Below, piece after piece: positions 18,406-27,122 of a DNA stretch of 64,000 nt. This DNA is from Bacteroidota bacterium (GTDB taxonomy: Bacteria > Bacteroidota > Bacteroidia > Chitinophagales > Chitinophagaceae): assembly GCA_005798905.1 (NCBI GenBank), contig SYIK01000005.1, positions 124,001 to 188,000 on the forward strand, given 5' to 3'. Both the position numbers and the translations under genes were made by a program. The notes below the pieces were generated by a model that was given only the letters and a program-made list of their open reading frames with translations, did no database searches and was not told the DNA's origin. Position 1 is the stretch's first letter. Each line of letters opens with the position of its first letter.

Positions 18406-19320
18406 ATGAAACTTTTTGGATTTATAATCATAACCTATAATAGGCCGGCTGAATTATTAGATTTGCTTACCTCCATTTGTGCATTAGAAAAAAAAGAAGA
18501 ATTTTTAGAAGAAGTAATCATTGTCAACAATAAATCAACCGTTGATTATTCATCGGTTCAAGAATTAATCGACAAAAATTTACAAGTTCCAATTAAATAC
18601 ATTGTTGCGAATGAAAATTTGGGAGTTTCGAAAGGAAGAAATTTTGCAATCCAACAATCCACTGCCCCGATTTTATTAGTTGTTGACGATGACACTACAA
18701 TTCAAACAAAAGATTGTTTTGAAAAATTGGAACAATTTTTCTATGCTAAAAATTCTGATCGAGAAACAGCAATTGTGTCGTTCAAAGTTTTATACGAAGA
18801 AACAAAGTTGATTCAGAAAAATGCTTTTCCACATAAATGTTTTCACGCATATAAAAATAAATCTTTCTTTGAAACCTACTACTACCCTGGCTGTGCGCAT
18901 GCAATTAAAAAAGAGGTTTTAAATAAAACAGGTTTTTACCCAGATGATTTTTTTTATGGAATGGAAGAATACGATCTCTCCTATCGCATTTTGAATGAAG
19001 GTTATTCGATCAGTTACACCAATTCAATTGTACTTCATCACAAAGAATCTCCATTGGGAAGAAGTCCCAAAAAAGAAAAATTGCAAATGCTTTGGGTGAA
19101 CAAATCAAAAGTTGCTTGGCGATATTTGCCAAAAATTTATTTTTATTCAACATCTTTTTTATGGTCACTTTATTTTTTAAGAAAAACTAATTTTGATTTT
19201 ATCAGCTTTATAAAAATTTGGAAAACCATTTTAAAAATTCCACAAACTGAAAATCGAAAATTAATAAACGAAGATTCTTTAGCATATTTAAAAAAAGTAA
19301 ATGCCCGACTTTCATACTAA
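18406..19320 (+). CDS. Family 2 glycosyltransferase
   Basis: The 304-residue protein has the GT2 core: FIIITYNRPAELLDLLTSI, the acceptor-orienting VIIVNNKST, NENLGVSKGRNFAIQQ, and the metal site VVDDDTTIQ. The block FFYGMEEYDLSYRIL is the usual ED motif of rhamnosyl-like GT2 enzymes. It is 7 bases downstream of the GT4 gene. Donor and acceptor are unknown. Confidence 0.9.
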   Translation: MKLFGFIIITYNRPAELLDLLTSICALEKKEEFLEEVIIVNNKSTVDYSSVQELIDKNLQVPIKYIVANENLGVSKGRNFAIQQSTAPILLVVDDDTTIQTKDCFEKLEQFFYAKNSDRETAIVSFKVLYEETKLIQKNAFPHKCFHAYKNKSFFETYYYPGCAHAIKKEVLNKTGFYPDDFFYGMEEYDLSYRILNEGYSISYTNSIVLHHKESPLGRSPKKEKLQMLWVNKSKVAWRYLPKIYFYSTSFLWSLYFLRKTNFDFISFIKIWKTILKIPQTENRKLINEDSLAYLKKVNARLSY

Positions 19321-19332
19321 ACCATAAATACA

Positions 19333-20088
19333 ATGTTTCTTAAAGATAAATGCATTCAACTAGCGAAAGATATGCTCATTCGTTTTCCCAAAAAAATATT
19401 TCATCTTTTTTATTTTTATGTTGATTTACAAAAATTTAAAAACAAAAATGATGGAAGATTTTCTGTAACTATGAAAGATATTCATCCCTGCATTACAGAT
19501 AAAATAAAATCAACGCCTTTTGACCAACACTATATTTATCACCCGGCTTGGGCGGCTCGAATTTTAGCCAAAACTAAGCCAGTAGTGCATGTTGACATCT
19601 CTTCCATCTTAAGTTTTAGCACTATTGTATCGGCATTTATTCCTGTAAAATTTTACGATTACCGTCCGGCTTCTTTGCAATTAAATAATTTGGAATCTCA
19701 TTTTGAAGATTTGAAAACACTTTCTTTCCTAAATGATTCAATCGCATCTCTTTCTTGCATGCACACAATTGAACATATCGGGTTGGGTCGTTATGGCGAT
19801 GCACTTGATCCGCTTGGAGATATCAAAGCAATGAAAGAATTAATACGAGTTTTAAAACCAGGTGGCGATTTATTAATTGTTGTTCCTGTTGGTAAACCAA
19901 GAATTGAATTTAATGCACACAGAATTTATAGTTTCGAACAAATTAAAGATTACTTTTCTTCATTAAGTTTATTTGAATTTTCTTTGATCCCTGATTCCGG
20001 TGGATTAATTTCAAACGCAAATAGTGAATTAGTAAAAAAACAAAATTATGGTTGTGGTTGTTTTTGGTTTAAAAAAAATAGAGAATAA
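19333..20088 (+). CDS. DUF268-type protein (methyltransferase-like)
   Basis: The 251-residue protein matches the DUF268 family by its blocks AWAARILAKTKPVVHVDISS, SCMHTIEHIGLGRYGD, KAMKELIRVLKPGGDL and VPVGKPRIEFNAHRIYSF. The last blocks resemble late motifs of class I SAM-dependent methyltransferases, but the usual GxGxG loop is not clear. DUF268 genes are common in polysaccharide clusters. The stop codon overlaps the start of the next gene (TAATG). The function is not established. Confidence 0.78.
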   Translation: MFLKDKCIQLAKDMLIRFPKKIFHLFYFYVDLQKFKNKNDGRFSVTMKDIHPCITDKIKSTPFDQHYIYHPAWAARILAKTKPVVHVDISSILSFSTIVSAFIPVKFYDYRPASLQLNNLESHFEDLKTLSFLNDSIASLSCMHTIEHIGLGRYGDALDPLGDIKAMKELIRVLKPGGDLLIVVPVGKPRIEFNAHRIYSFEQIKDYFSSLSLFEFSLIPDSGGLISNANSELVKKQNYGCGCFWFKKNRE

Positions 20089-20783
20089 TGTTTACAGTAG
20101 GAACCCAAAACGAAGAAGTAAGAATCAAATGGATTGAATCCAGCTTATTAAAAATACCAAAAGGATTAACCGTACTGGATGCAGGTGCTGGTGAAAGTCA
20201 GTTTAAAAAATATTGTAGTCATCTCAACTATATTGCACAAGATTTTGGTCAATACCAAGGCGATGGCGAAGTGGGTTTGCAAACCGGCAAATGGGATAAT
20301 TCAAAATTGGATATTGTTTCCGACATTACTGCTATTCCACTTACTGACAATTCTGTAGATGCAATTCTTTGTACAGAAGTGTTGGAACATATTCCGGATC
20401 CTGTTGCTGCCATTAAAGAATTTGGAAGATTAATAAAGCCGGGTGGATATTTACTAATAACTGCGCCATTCACCAGTCTTACACATTTTGCTCCATATCA
20501 TTTTTCATCAGGGCTTAGTCGATTTTTTTACGAAAAACATTTACCCAATAACAATTTTGAAATCGCAGAAATGCAATTCAATGGAAATTTTTTTGAATTT
20601 ATTGCACAAGAAAACAGACGAATAAAGTCGGTTGCTAAAAAATATGCAAATCAAAACTTAACTATTTTTAAACGATTAGTAATTCATTTAAACCTTTGGC
20701 TTTTGCAAAAACTTTCAACAAAAGATAATGGATCTTCCGAACTTGTTTGTTTTGGAATTCATGTATTCGCAAGAAAAAAATGA
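20088..20783 (+). CDS. Class I SAM-dependent methyltransferase
   Basis: The 231-residue protein shows methyltransferase motif I as VLDAGAGESQF. It then has ILCTEVLEHIPDP (motif IV region) and RLIKPGGYLLITAPF (post-II/VI). It lies inside the glycan operon and is translationally coupled to the gene before it (TAATG). It is also coupled to the broken fucosyltransferase after it (ATGA at 20780). Sugar O- or N-methylation, or capping of the glycan, is the likely role; the target is unknown. Confidence 0.88.
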   Translation: MFTVGTQNEEVRIKWIESSLLKIPKGLTVLDAGAGESQFKKYCSHLNYIAQDFGQYQGDGEVGLQTGKWDNSKLDIVSDITAIPLTDNSVDAILCTEVLEHIPDPVAAIKEFGRLIKPGGYLLITAPFTSLTHFAPYHFSSGLSRFFYEKHLPNNNFEIAEMQFNGNFFEFIAQENRRIKSVAKKYANQNLTIFKRLVIHLNLWLLQKLSTKDNGSSELVCFGIHVFARKK

Positions 20784-20948
20784 TAATTGTAAAACTCACA
20801 GGAGGACTTGGTAATTAACTTTTCCAATATGCAACTGGAAAAGCAATTGCTGTTAAAAATAACACAACAATAAAGTTTGACACTTCGGATTATACAAAAA
20901 CTAATTTGCGACAAATTGATTTGGATAATTTTAATTTGGAAATAAACA
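20780..20948 (+). pseudogene. Remnant of an alpha-1,2-fucosyltransferase (GT11), 5' part only
   Basis: An ATG overlapping the previous stop opens a frame reading MIIVKLTGGLGN, then a stop, then LFQYATGKAIAVKNN and LRQIDLDNFNLE. This aligns with the start of the intact fucosyltransferase at 23601 (MILVELNGGIGNQMFQYAAAK). The stop TAA stands where CAA (Gln) is expected, so one base change explains it. Homology ends near 20948, where a LytTR coding sequence begins. About 230 of 290 residues are missing. The ORF track cannot show it because of the internal stop. Confidence 0.85.
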
Positions 20949-21341
20949 GTGAGACCCGAAGAAAGAAATATAAGAATCAAATCTTTGCTTAATAATTTTA
21001 AGAAAGAAAATGCTGCTATCCGTAAGATTGGTCTCCCTACAGCAGATGGTTTTCAATTTGAAGATATTAATAACATCATGCATATACAAGCAGAGGGAAG
21101 CTATACAAATGTATTTATTGAAGGGAAAAAGAAAGAACTGGTCTCAAAAAGTTTGAAAGAATTTGAAGATATATTACCTACGATCATTTTTTGTCGAATT
21201 CATCACTCGCATATTGTCAATATTAATTTTATTAAAAAATATTATAAAGGTCGAGGAGGATATGTAGAGATGGTTGATAAAACTACTATTGAAGTGTCAA
21301 TACGAAAGAAAAATGATTTCTTTGAAAAATTTAGACATTAA
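20949..21341 (+). CDS. LytTR DNA-binding domain protein lacking its receiver domain
   Basis: The 130-residue frame opens at a GTG right at the fucosyltransferase junction. After a helical linker (EERNIRIKSLLNNFKKENAA) comes a full LytTR domain: IGLPTADGFQF, IMHIQAEGSYTNVFI, FCRIHHSHIVNINFIKKYYK and GRGGYVEM. This is the C-terminal part of an AlgR/LytR-type response regulator. In the Bacteroidota the normal protein is about 240-250 residues, with a phosphoacceptor domain of about 120 residues in front. That domain is absent here. It may be a decayed fragment or a functional small regulator; no good RBS is seen at the GTG. Confidence 0.75.
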   Translation: MRPEERNIRIKSLLNNFKKENAAIRKIGLPTADGFQFEDINNIMHIQAEGSYTNVFIEGKKKELVSKSLKEFEDILPTIIFCRIHHSHIVNINFIKKYYKGRGGYVEMVDKTTIEVSIRKKNDFFEKFRH

Positions 21342-21473
21342 CAATACGCAGTTAAAGTCATTATTGTTCATCAATAATTATTATAGCACAGATATAAACC
21401 TGATATTGATATGAAATAGCAAGAAACTTAGTTTTAATTAAAATTCTAATTTTAACAATAAAACTATTTTTTT

Positions 21474-22757
21474 ATGGCTAAGTCTAACTACATCATTTGG
21501 TGTTTGGGATTATTTTTGTTTGTCAACGTACAAACTTTTTCACAAGGATGGGTAGGTAACAGCGGTAATAACCTTAATGCAGTTAACTCTTCACTAACTC
21601 CAACTCCAATAAATATTGGTATAGGTACTAATTTACCAACAGCGCAATTACACACAAATGGTACATTACGACACGAAAACCTTACAAACGCAAACCTACT
21701 AACCCAAATTTTAGTAACTGATCCTTCAGGAAATGTATTTTGGAGAGATGCCTCTACTTTTGGTACGTCTAATACATGGTTAATTAATGGCAATAATAAT
21801 ATTGTTGATGGTACAAATTTCATAGGTACTACAAATAATCAATCTGTCATATTTAAAGTTAATAACAAAAGAAGGTTTTCAATTAGTAAAGAGTTCACTC
21901 CAGTTGGTTTTACAAGAAATGTAAGCCCTGTAGAAGTTGGCGTATCTTCTGACACAACAAATTTGACCAATTTTTTTGTTTGGAGCAGAGATGTAGTGGG
22001 GCTTTCTCTACCAGTCTTCATTAACAGCGATATTTCTGGTATGATTTTTTCCAATAATTCAGGTAATAATAATACACTGGGAAGGCTTATAAGGTTAAAC
22101 CAAGGAAACACAAATTCGGATGGAGGAAACAATTTTTATGACATAGGAATTTCCAACACTCAGTCTCTGTTTATCACTCCACGTCTGATTCCTAAAAATA
22201 TTGGTTTCCCAATGAAAATGTTTACAATATCAACCGCTGATAGAGTAGGTTTTCGTTTAGCTTGGGGGGAAGAGCCTACTGCTGATTTTCATACAGTTGG
22301 ATCAGTAAGGCATGAAAATCTCCCTGGTGGAAAGGGTTCTCTTCTTGTAATTGATGCAGCAGGAAACATTTTTAGAGACAATTCATTCTTTGTACAAAAT
22401 AAAGTATTAGATAAAGAAATTGAAAATTTGAAAAAAGAATTGGAAATCTTAAAAAAAATGATTTACCGCCAGGATATTGGATTAAAAAAAACTGAGCAAG
22501 CAATCCTTTATCAAAACATCCCAAACCCTTTCAATGTAAATACAGAAATAAAATTTTACTTGCCAAAAGAAGTTAAGTCTGCGACTATACAAATTACTGA
22601 TGTTTCAGGAAGATCAATAAAAGAAATTCCGATCCCATCTAATGGGAAAGGATCAGTCATTGTCCAAAAAGGTATTTTATCTGCCGGCACATATATTTAT
22701 TCACTTCTTATTGATCATGAAGTCATTGAATCAAAGAAAATGGTATTATTAAGATAA
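21474..22757 (+). CDS. Secreted protein with T9SS type A C-terminal sorting domain
   Basis: The 427-residue protein has a signal peptide ending TFSQG and a central Asn/Gly/Thr-rich beta region. That region holds two similar repeats, PTAQLHTNGTLRHENL (about 52-67) and PTADFHTVGSVRHENL (about 265-280). A short coiled coil follows (KEIENLKKELEILKKMIYRQ). The end, YQNIPNPFNVNTEIKFYLP to GTYIYSLLID, is a type A sorting domain cleaved when T9SS moves cargo across the outer membrane. The repeat pattern plus coiled coil resembles tail-fibre-like proteins that carry a chaperone domain, but no S74 peptidase motif is seen. Binding target unknown. Confidence 0.85.
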   Translation: MAKSNYIIWCLGLFLFVNVQTFSQGWVGNSGNNLNAVNSSLTPTPINIGIGTNLPTAQLHTNGTLRHENLTNANLLTQILVTDPSGNVFWRDASTFGTSNTWLINGNNNIVDGTNFIGTTNNQSVIFKVNNKRRFSISKEFTPVGFTRNVSPVEVGVSSDTTNLTNFFVWSRDVVGLSLPVFINSDISGMIFSNNSGNNNTLGRLIRLNQGNTNSDGGNNFYDIGISNTQSLFITPRLIPKNIGFPMKMFTISTADRVGFRLAWGEEPTADFHTVGSVRHENLPGGKGSLLVIDAAGNIFRDNSFFVQNKVLDKEIENLKKELEILKKMIYRQDIGLKKTEQAILYQNIPNPFNVNTEIKFYLPKEVKSATIQITDVSGRSIKEIPIPSNGKGSVIVQKGILSAGTYIYSLLIDHEVIESKKMVLLR

Positions 22758-22803
22758 AATGCACGTATCAACTGAAATTCAATATACCTGAGTGAGTTAA
22801 TTA

Positions 22804-23550
22804 TCAATTTCCCCACACAACATATTTCTCACTTGAATCAGTAAGCACTGTGCCAAGTTTTTCTTTTGATTCACTTAGTTTTTTAAGATTTGAAACCCAT
22901 GAATAATTTTTCAAAAAAATTTCATCATTCAATTCTATTGGCTCTGTTGTTGTTTTTGAATGATAATGTACATGCATCCGAAACCTGCCATCGGATTTAA
23001 GAATTCGTTTTATTTCTTGTGCTGTTTTTTCAAAATCATCAACATGGTCAATTGCGTTTGCTGAGATAACCGTGTCAAAAAATGAATCCTCAAAAGGAAC
23101 ATTTTCTGCTTTTGCTTGTACAAATCTTGCTCTATTTTCATAGCAATGAAGCGGAAATCCTGCAGCAATATATCTGTCAAATAAAGGATCAAGACAATAC
23201 ACATCACAATTTTCAAAACACAGTGCACTTGGAAAAGGCCCGGATCCAATATCTATAACTTTTTGACCGGAAAATTCATTTCTTTCAAGACAAAGATCCC
23301 CTAAATATTTTTGCTTTTGATGGACTTCAAAAAAAGTTAATATAGCCGACAACTCCGGTGTATATGCTTTTGTTTTGTTAACAGTTGGTGAAATATGGTT
23401 GTACAATTCTTTAATTTCTCCATTGTACCATTTCAAATATTTATGAATCTCTTTTTGCCAAAACCTAACTTCTGCATTTTGTTTTTCTTTCCCGGTAAGC
23501 AATCCGGTAAGTTTTTCAAGTTTCTCAACTATTCCATTTTTTATTCCCAT
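22804..23550 (-). CDS. Class I SAM-dependent methyltransferase
   Basis: The 248-residue protein has motif I VIDIGSGPFPSALCF, then VISANAIDHVDDFEKTAQEI and RILKSDGRFRMHVHYHS. The N-terminal 75 residues are helical and not part of the usual methyltransferase fold. It runs opposite to the glycan cluster and is divergent from the fucosyltransferase. No close relative of known substrate can be named. A role in modifying a surface sugar is inferred only from position. Confidence 0.83.
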   Translation of the reverse strand: MGIKNGIVEKLEKLTGLLTGKEKQNAEVRFWQKEIHKYLKWYNGEIKELYNHISPTVNKTKAYTPELSAILTFFEVHQKQKYLGDLCLERNEFSGQKVIDIGSGPFPSALCFENCDVYCLDPLFDRYIAAGFPLHCYENRARFVQAKAENVPFEDSFFDTVISANAIDHVDDFEKTAQEIKRILKSDGRFRMHVHYHSKTTTEPIELNDEIFLKNYSWVSNLKKLSESKEKLGTVLTDSSEKYVVWGN

Positions 23551-23568
23551 GACTTTTACAGGATATAA

Positions 23569-23576
23569 TATTTTTG
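23569..23576 (+). promoter_or_regulatory. Putative -7 box for the fucosyltransferase gene
   Basis: TATTTTTG matches TAnnTTTG and ends 24 bases before the ATG at 23601. It covers the TTG used as start in the ORF track, which supports the downstream ATG as the true start. Confidence 0.45.
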
Positions 23577-23600
23577 TACTTAATCAATAAGCACGAAGAT

Positions 23601-24473
23601 ATGATTCTGGTTGAATTGAATGGCGGAATTGGCAATCAAATGTTTCAATATGCAGCTGCAAAAAGTTTATCGCTTTACCATAAAGTAGAACTAAAACTTG
23701 ATATTACTTCTGCAGAAAATAAATCTTTACCAACAGAATTAAACAAAAGACCATTTGATTTACATTATTTCAATATATCGGATAAAACCGCAGAAGAATA
23801 TTTAATTAATTCCTACACAAAAATTTCTATATTTTCAAAAATAATTAATAGAGTTAAGTCCAATTATAAACGAAAAATTTATAGAGAACCTTTTTTCCAT
23901 TACGACCCCAACTTTTTTAAAGCTGGACCAAATAATTATCTGAAAGGTTTATGGCAATCAGAAAAATATTTTAACTTATATCGAAAAGAAATTCGTAATG
24001 GTTTTTCAATTGACAAAAATTTTGAAATAAAATTTTCCGCTTTTCTTTCAGAATTAAAGAAACAAAATTCTATTTCAATCCACATAAGAAGAGGTGACTA
24101 CCTTGCTAAAGTTTCACTTGACGTTTTAGGTGTTTTGCCCATAACCTACTACCACCAAGCAATCGAACTCATCAAATCAAAAACTCAAAACCCTAAATTC
24201 TATTTTTTCTCAGACGATATTAATTGGATAAAAGAAAATCTAATTTTACCGGAAGCTACTTATGTTTCCGATGAAATTACGAATCATCAATTTGAAGATT
24301 TGTACTTAATGAGTTGTTGTCAACACAATATAATTGCAAACAGTAGTTTTAGCTGGTGGGGCGCTTGGTTAAATAACAACCCAAATAAAATTATAATCGC
24401 GCCAAAAAAATGGTTTAATAAAGGGCCGAAGGATACGCAAGATCTTATTCCAGAAAGTTGGATAACAATTTAA
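23601..24473 (+). CDS. Alpha-1,2-fucosyltransferase (GT11)
   Basis: From the ATG at 23601 the protein has 290 residues. It begins MILVELNGGIGNQMFQYAAA, the standard GT11 N-terminus; the nine extra residues from the TTG at 23574 in the track are not needed. The GDP-fucose-binding HxRRGDY motif is present as SIHIRRGDYLA, and NSSFSWWGAWLN is the conserved C-terminal block. It transfers fucose from GDP-fucose to galactose on glycans. A broken relative lies 2.8 kb upstream, so the cluster once had two, or this copy was brought in later. Confidence 0.93.
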   Translation: MILVELNGGIGNQMFQYAAAKSLSLYHKVELKLDITSAENKSLPTELNKRPFDLHYFNISDKTAEEYLINSYTKISIFSKIINRVKSNYKRKIYREPFFHYDPNFFKAGPNNYLKGLWQSEKYFNLYRKEIRNGFSIDKNFEIKFSAFLSELKKQNSISIHIRRGDYLAKVSLDVLGVLPITYYHQAIELIKSKTQNPKFYFFSDDINWIKENLILPEATYVSDEITNHQFEDLYLMSCCQHNIIANSSFSWWGAWLNNNPNKIIIAPKKWFNKGPKDTQDLIPESWITI

Positions 24474-24480
24474 AATATTT

Positions 24481-25257
24481 TTATTTTTCAATTTCACTTA
24501 AAAAATAATTCATCGCTTTTCGTTTTTCTTCATCCAAATTATAGCAAATGTTTTCTGTAAAATATTTTTTCAAATCATACAATTCATACGGATTGTTGGC
24601 AACAATTTCATCCAATTGGTTCAAACCAAATGCATTTGCCGTATCAAATTCTTTAATAAATTCAGGCGACAAATTATTCTTGCTAACCCAAACAGCAAAT
24701 ACAAAAGAAAAGCCGGTTGCTTTTTTCCATTCACTTCCTAAATCGAAAGTGTATTTTGAAATTTTTCGTTGTTCAAAAGCCCTGTCTCCAATAATTAATC
24801 CGGCTGTTGTTCCGTTTATTTTCTCACGAAAAGAATCATCGGTAGCAGCAATTAATTTTGGATTTATTTTCCAATAATTTTTCAAAAGCCATTTCAACAA
24901 TTCAACAGATGTTCTACTTTGATAATCGAGATAAATGGTTGTTATATCTTCTAAATTTACATCACTAAATAAACAAACCGTTCCAACAGTTCCATCAGTA
25001 GCTATGCAATAATTCCCAACTAAATGATACGTTTCCAAATCTTTTAAAGCCGCTACAGGCAACAATCCAAGTTCAATTTCATTATTTTTAAAAAGTTCAA
25101 CTAATTGCTTTGGAAAACTTTCTATCAATTCTATTTTTTTATTTATTGAAAGTTTTTGCAACCCATAAATTAATGGCAACGTATTGAGGTAACTTACAAT
25201 TCCTACTTTAATCTTGTTCAATTGAGTTATTTTTGTTGGTAAAGATAATTGCAGCAA
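24481..25257 (-). CDS. mqnA: Chorismate dehydratase MqnA (futalosine pathway)
   Basis: The 258-residue ORF opens at TTG 25257; an in-frame TTG at 25221 would give LNKIKVGIVSYLN and fits the usual family start better (246 residues). No ATG is available. Family blocks are VGIVSYLNTLPLIYGL, LGLLPVAAL, IYLDYQSRTSVELLKWLL and GLIIGDRAFE. MqnA turns chorismate into 3-enolpyruvoylbenzoate, the first step of menaquinone synthesis by the futalosine route. Menaquinone could feed the quinol-dependent NO reductase in this window. It is divergent from purB. Confidence 0.9.
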   Translation of the reverse strand: MLQLSLPTKITQLNKIKVGIVSYLNTLPLIYGLQKLSINKKIELIESFPKQLVELFKNNEIELGLLPVAALKDLETYHLVGNYCIATDGTVGTVCLFSDVNLEDITTIYLDYQSRTSVELLKWLLKNYWKINPKLIAATDDSFREKINGTTAGLIIGDRAFEQRKISKYTFDLGSEWKKATGFSFVFAVWVSKNNLSPEFIKEFDTANAFGLNQLDEIVANNPYELYDLKKYFTENICYNLDEEKRKAMNYFLSEIEK

Positions 25258-25273
25258 AACGCAAAATCAAAAT

Positions 25274-26620
25274 ATGAAATTAAATTCTCTGACAGCTATT
25301 TCACCGATTGATGGCCGCTACAGGCAGCAAGTAAATCAATTGGAAGAATATTTTTCCGAATATGCTTTAATTAAGTATAGAGTTCATGTTGAAATTCAAT
25401 ACCTTTTGTTTTTGCATGAAAGTAAAATTTTTAACCTAACAACAAAAGCAAAAAAAACACTTCTAAAAATTGATTCGGAATTCGACAATAGCAAAGCGCA
25501 AATAATTAAAGACCTTGAAGCAACTACAAATCACGATGTAAAAGCTGTTGAGTATTTTATAAAAGATGAATTGAAAAAATCAGGCGATAGCGCAATTGCT
25601 GAATGGGTACATTTTGCGCTCACTTCGCAAGACATTAACAACACAGCTATCCCACTTTCTTGGAAACATGCAATTGAATTTAATTATTTACCTGCGGTTC
25701 TAAATCTTTCTACGCAATTATTATTATTAGCTAAACGATGGGGAAATATTCCTGTATTAGCGCATACACACGGCCAGCCTGCTTCTCCAACTCGTTTGGG
25801 GAAAGAAATGATGGTTTTTGTTGAACGCATCCAAAATCAAATTGACCTTTTAGTAACGATTCCTTTCACTGCAAAATTTGGTGGCGCAACAGGAAATTTC
25901 AATGCACATCATGTTTCATTTCCAAAAACAAACTGGATAAAATTTGCCAATAATTTTGTAAATAAAAAATTAGGATTATCTCGAATTCAATATTCTACTC
26001 AAATAGAACATTACGATAATTTGGCTGCGCATTTTGACGGAATGAAAAGAATCAACACGGTTTTAATTGATTTATGTAGAGATTTTTGGACCTACATCTC
26101 CATGAATTATTTTAACCAAAAAATCAACGAAAAAGAAGTTGGTTCATCGGCAATGCCGCATAAAGTAAATCCAATTGATTTTGAAAATGCCGAAGGAAAT
26201 TTAGGAATTGCAAATGCACTGTTTGAACATTTTTCAGCAAAACTTCCGGTATCGCGGCTTCAGCGCGATTTAACGGATTCCACCGTGTTGCGCAATATTG
26301 GCGTTCCTTTTGCACACACCGTTCTCGCCATTCGATCCATTGAAAAAGGTATTGGAAAATTAGTTGTAAACGATTCAGCAATTTATGAAGATTTGGAAAA
26401 TAATTGGGCTGTTGTTTCCGAAGCCATTCAAACTATTCTAAGAAGAGAAAAATTTCCTAATCCGTATGAAGCCTTAAAAAAATTAACAAGAGGAAATAAA
26501 AAAATAGACAAACAATTGCTTCACAATTTTATTGATTCACTTTCTATTAGTAATAAAATAAAACAAGAATTGAAAAAAATTACACCGCATAATTACACAG
26601 GTATTACGCCAAAGTATTGA
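25274..26620 (+). CDS. purB: Adenylosuccinate lyase
   Basis: The 448-residue enzyme of the fumarase/aspartase superfamily acts twice in purine synthesis, on SAICAR and on adenylosuccinate. It has SPIDGRYR near the N-terminus, TNHDVKAVEYF, and the TSQDINNTA and HTHGQPASPT active-site blocks. The signature loop is GSSAMPHKVNPIDFENAEGN. The length is normal for the longer PurB class. Its last 17 bases overlap the convergent acetyltransferase gene. Confidence 0.97.
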   Translation: MKLNSLTAISPIDGRYRQQVNQLEEYFSEYALIKYRVHVEIQYLLFLHESKIFNLTTKAKKTLLKIDSEFDNSKAQIIKDLEATTNHDVKAVEYFIKDELKKSGDSAIAEWVHFALTSQDINNTAIPLSWKHAIEFNYLPAVLNLSTQLLLLAKRWGNIPVLAHTHGQPASPTRLGKEMMVFVERIQNQIDLLVTIPFTAKFGGATGNFNAHHVSFPKTNWIKFANNFVNKKLGLSRIQYSTQIEHYDNLAAHFDGMKRINTVLIDLCRDFWTYISMNYFNQKINEKEVGSSAMPHKVNPIDFENAEGNLGIANALFEHFSAKLPVSRLQRDLTDSTVLRNIGVPFAHTVLAIRSIEKGIGKLVVNDSAIYEDLENNWAVVSEAIQTILRREKFPNPYEALKKLTRGNKKIDKQLLHNFIDSLSISNKIKQELKKITPHNYTGITPKY

Positions 26621-27122
26621 TGAAATTTTCGTTTGTGATTTTTAAAAGCAATACTTCTTTTTCATCTTCCCTATAAAGTTTTTCTTTTACAAACCCTGTT
26701 TTTTGCAACACTTTTAAGGAAGCTGAATTTTCAACTTCACAAGTTGCAAATAATGTTGAAAGTTTGACTACATTAAAAGCATGTTTTATTCCAAGATTGG
26801 CTATTTCAGTAGCATAACCCCTTCCCCAATATTTTGGAATCAATGAATAACCCAATTGAATATTTGTAGATTTTTCAATTGGAAAAACGGCCATCATTCC
26901 AATAAAAATATCTGTTGATTTTAATTCCACTGCCCATCCGCCAAGCAACGGAGTTTTATCGTAAGTTTCTATAATTTCCTGTAATCGCTGATTGCTTTCA
27001 TCAAAAGTTTTAACTGGTCTAATATAGCGAACTACCTGCTCATCCCCATTTAATTGAAAAAAATTATTTTGATCGTTCGTAGTAAATTGCCTTATTAATA
27101 ATCGCTCCGTTTCGTAAATCAT
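26604..27122 (-). CDS. GNAT acetyltransferase (RimJ/RimL type)
   Basis: The 172-residue protein begins ETERLLIRQFTTND, the usual start of RimJ/RimL-type N-acetyltransferases. It carries the acetyl-CoA loop as LGYSLIPKYWGRGYATEIA, then NSASLKVLQKTGFVKEK. The target is unknown. Its ATG overlaps the stop of prfC (TAATG), so the two are translationally coupled. Confidence 0.88.
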   Translation of the reverse strand: MIYETERLLIRQFTTNDQNNFFQLNGDEQVVRYIRPVKTFDESNQRLQEIIETYDKTPLLGGWAVELKSTDIFIGMMAVFPIEKSTNIQLGYSLIPKYWGRGYATEIANLGIKHAFNVVKLSTLFATCEVENSASLKVLQKTGFVKEKLYREDEKEVLLLKITNENFINTLA

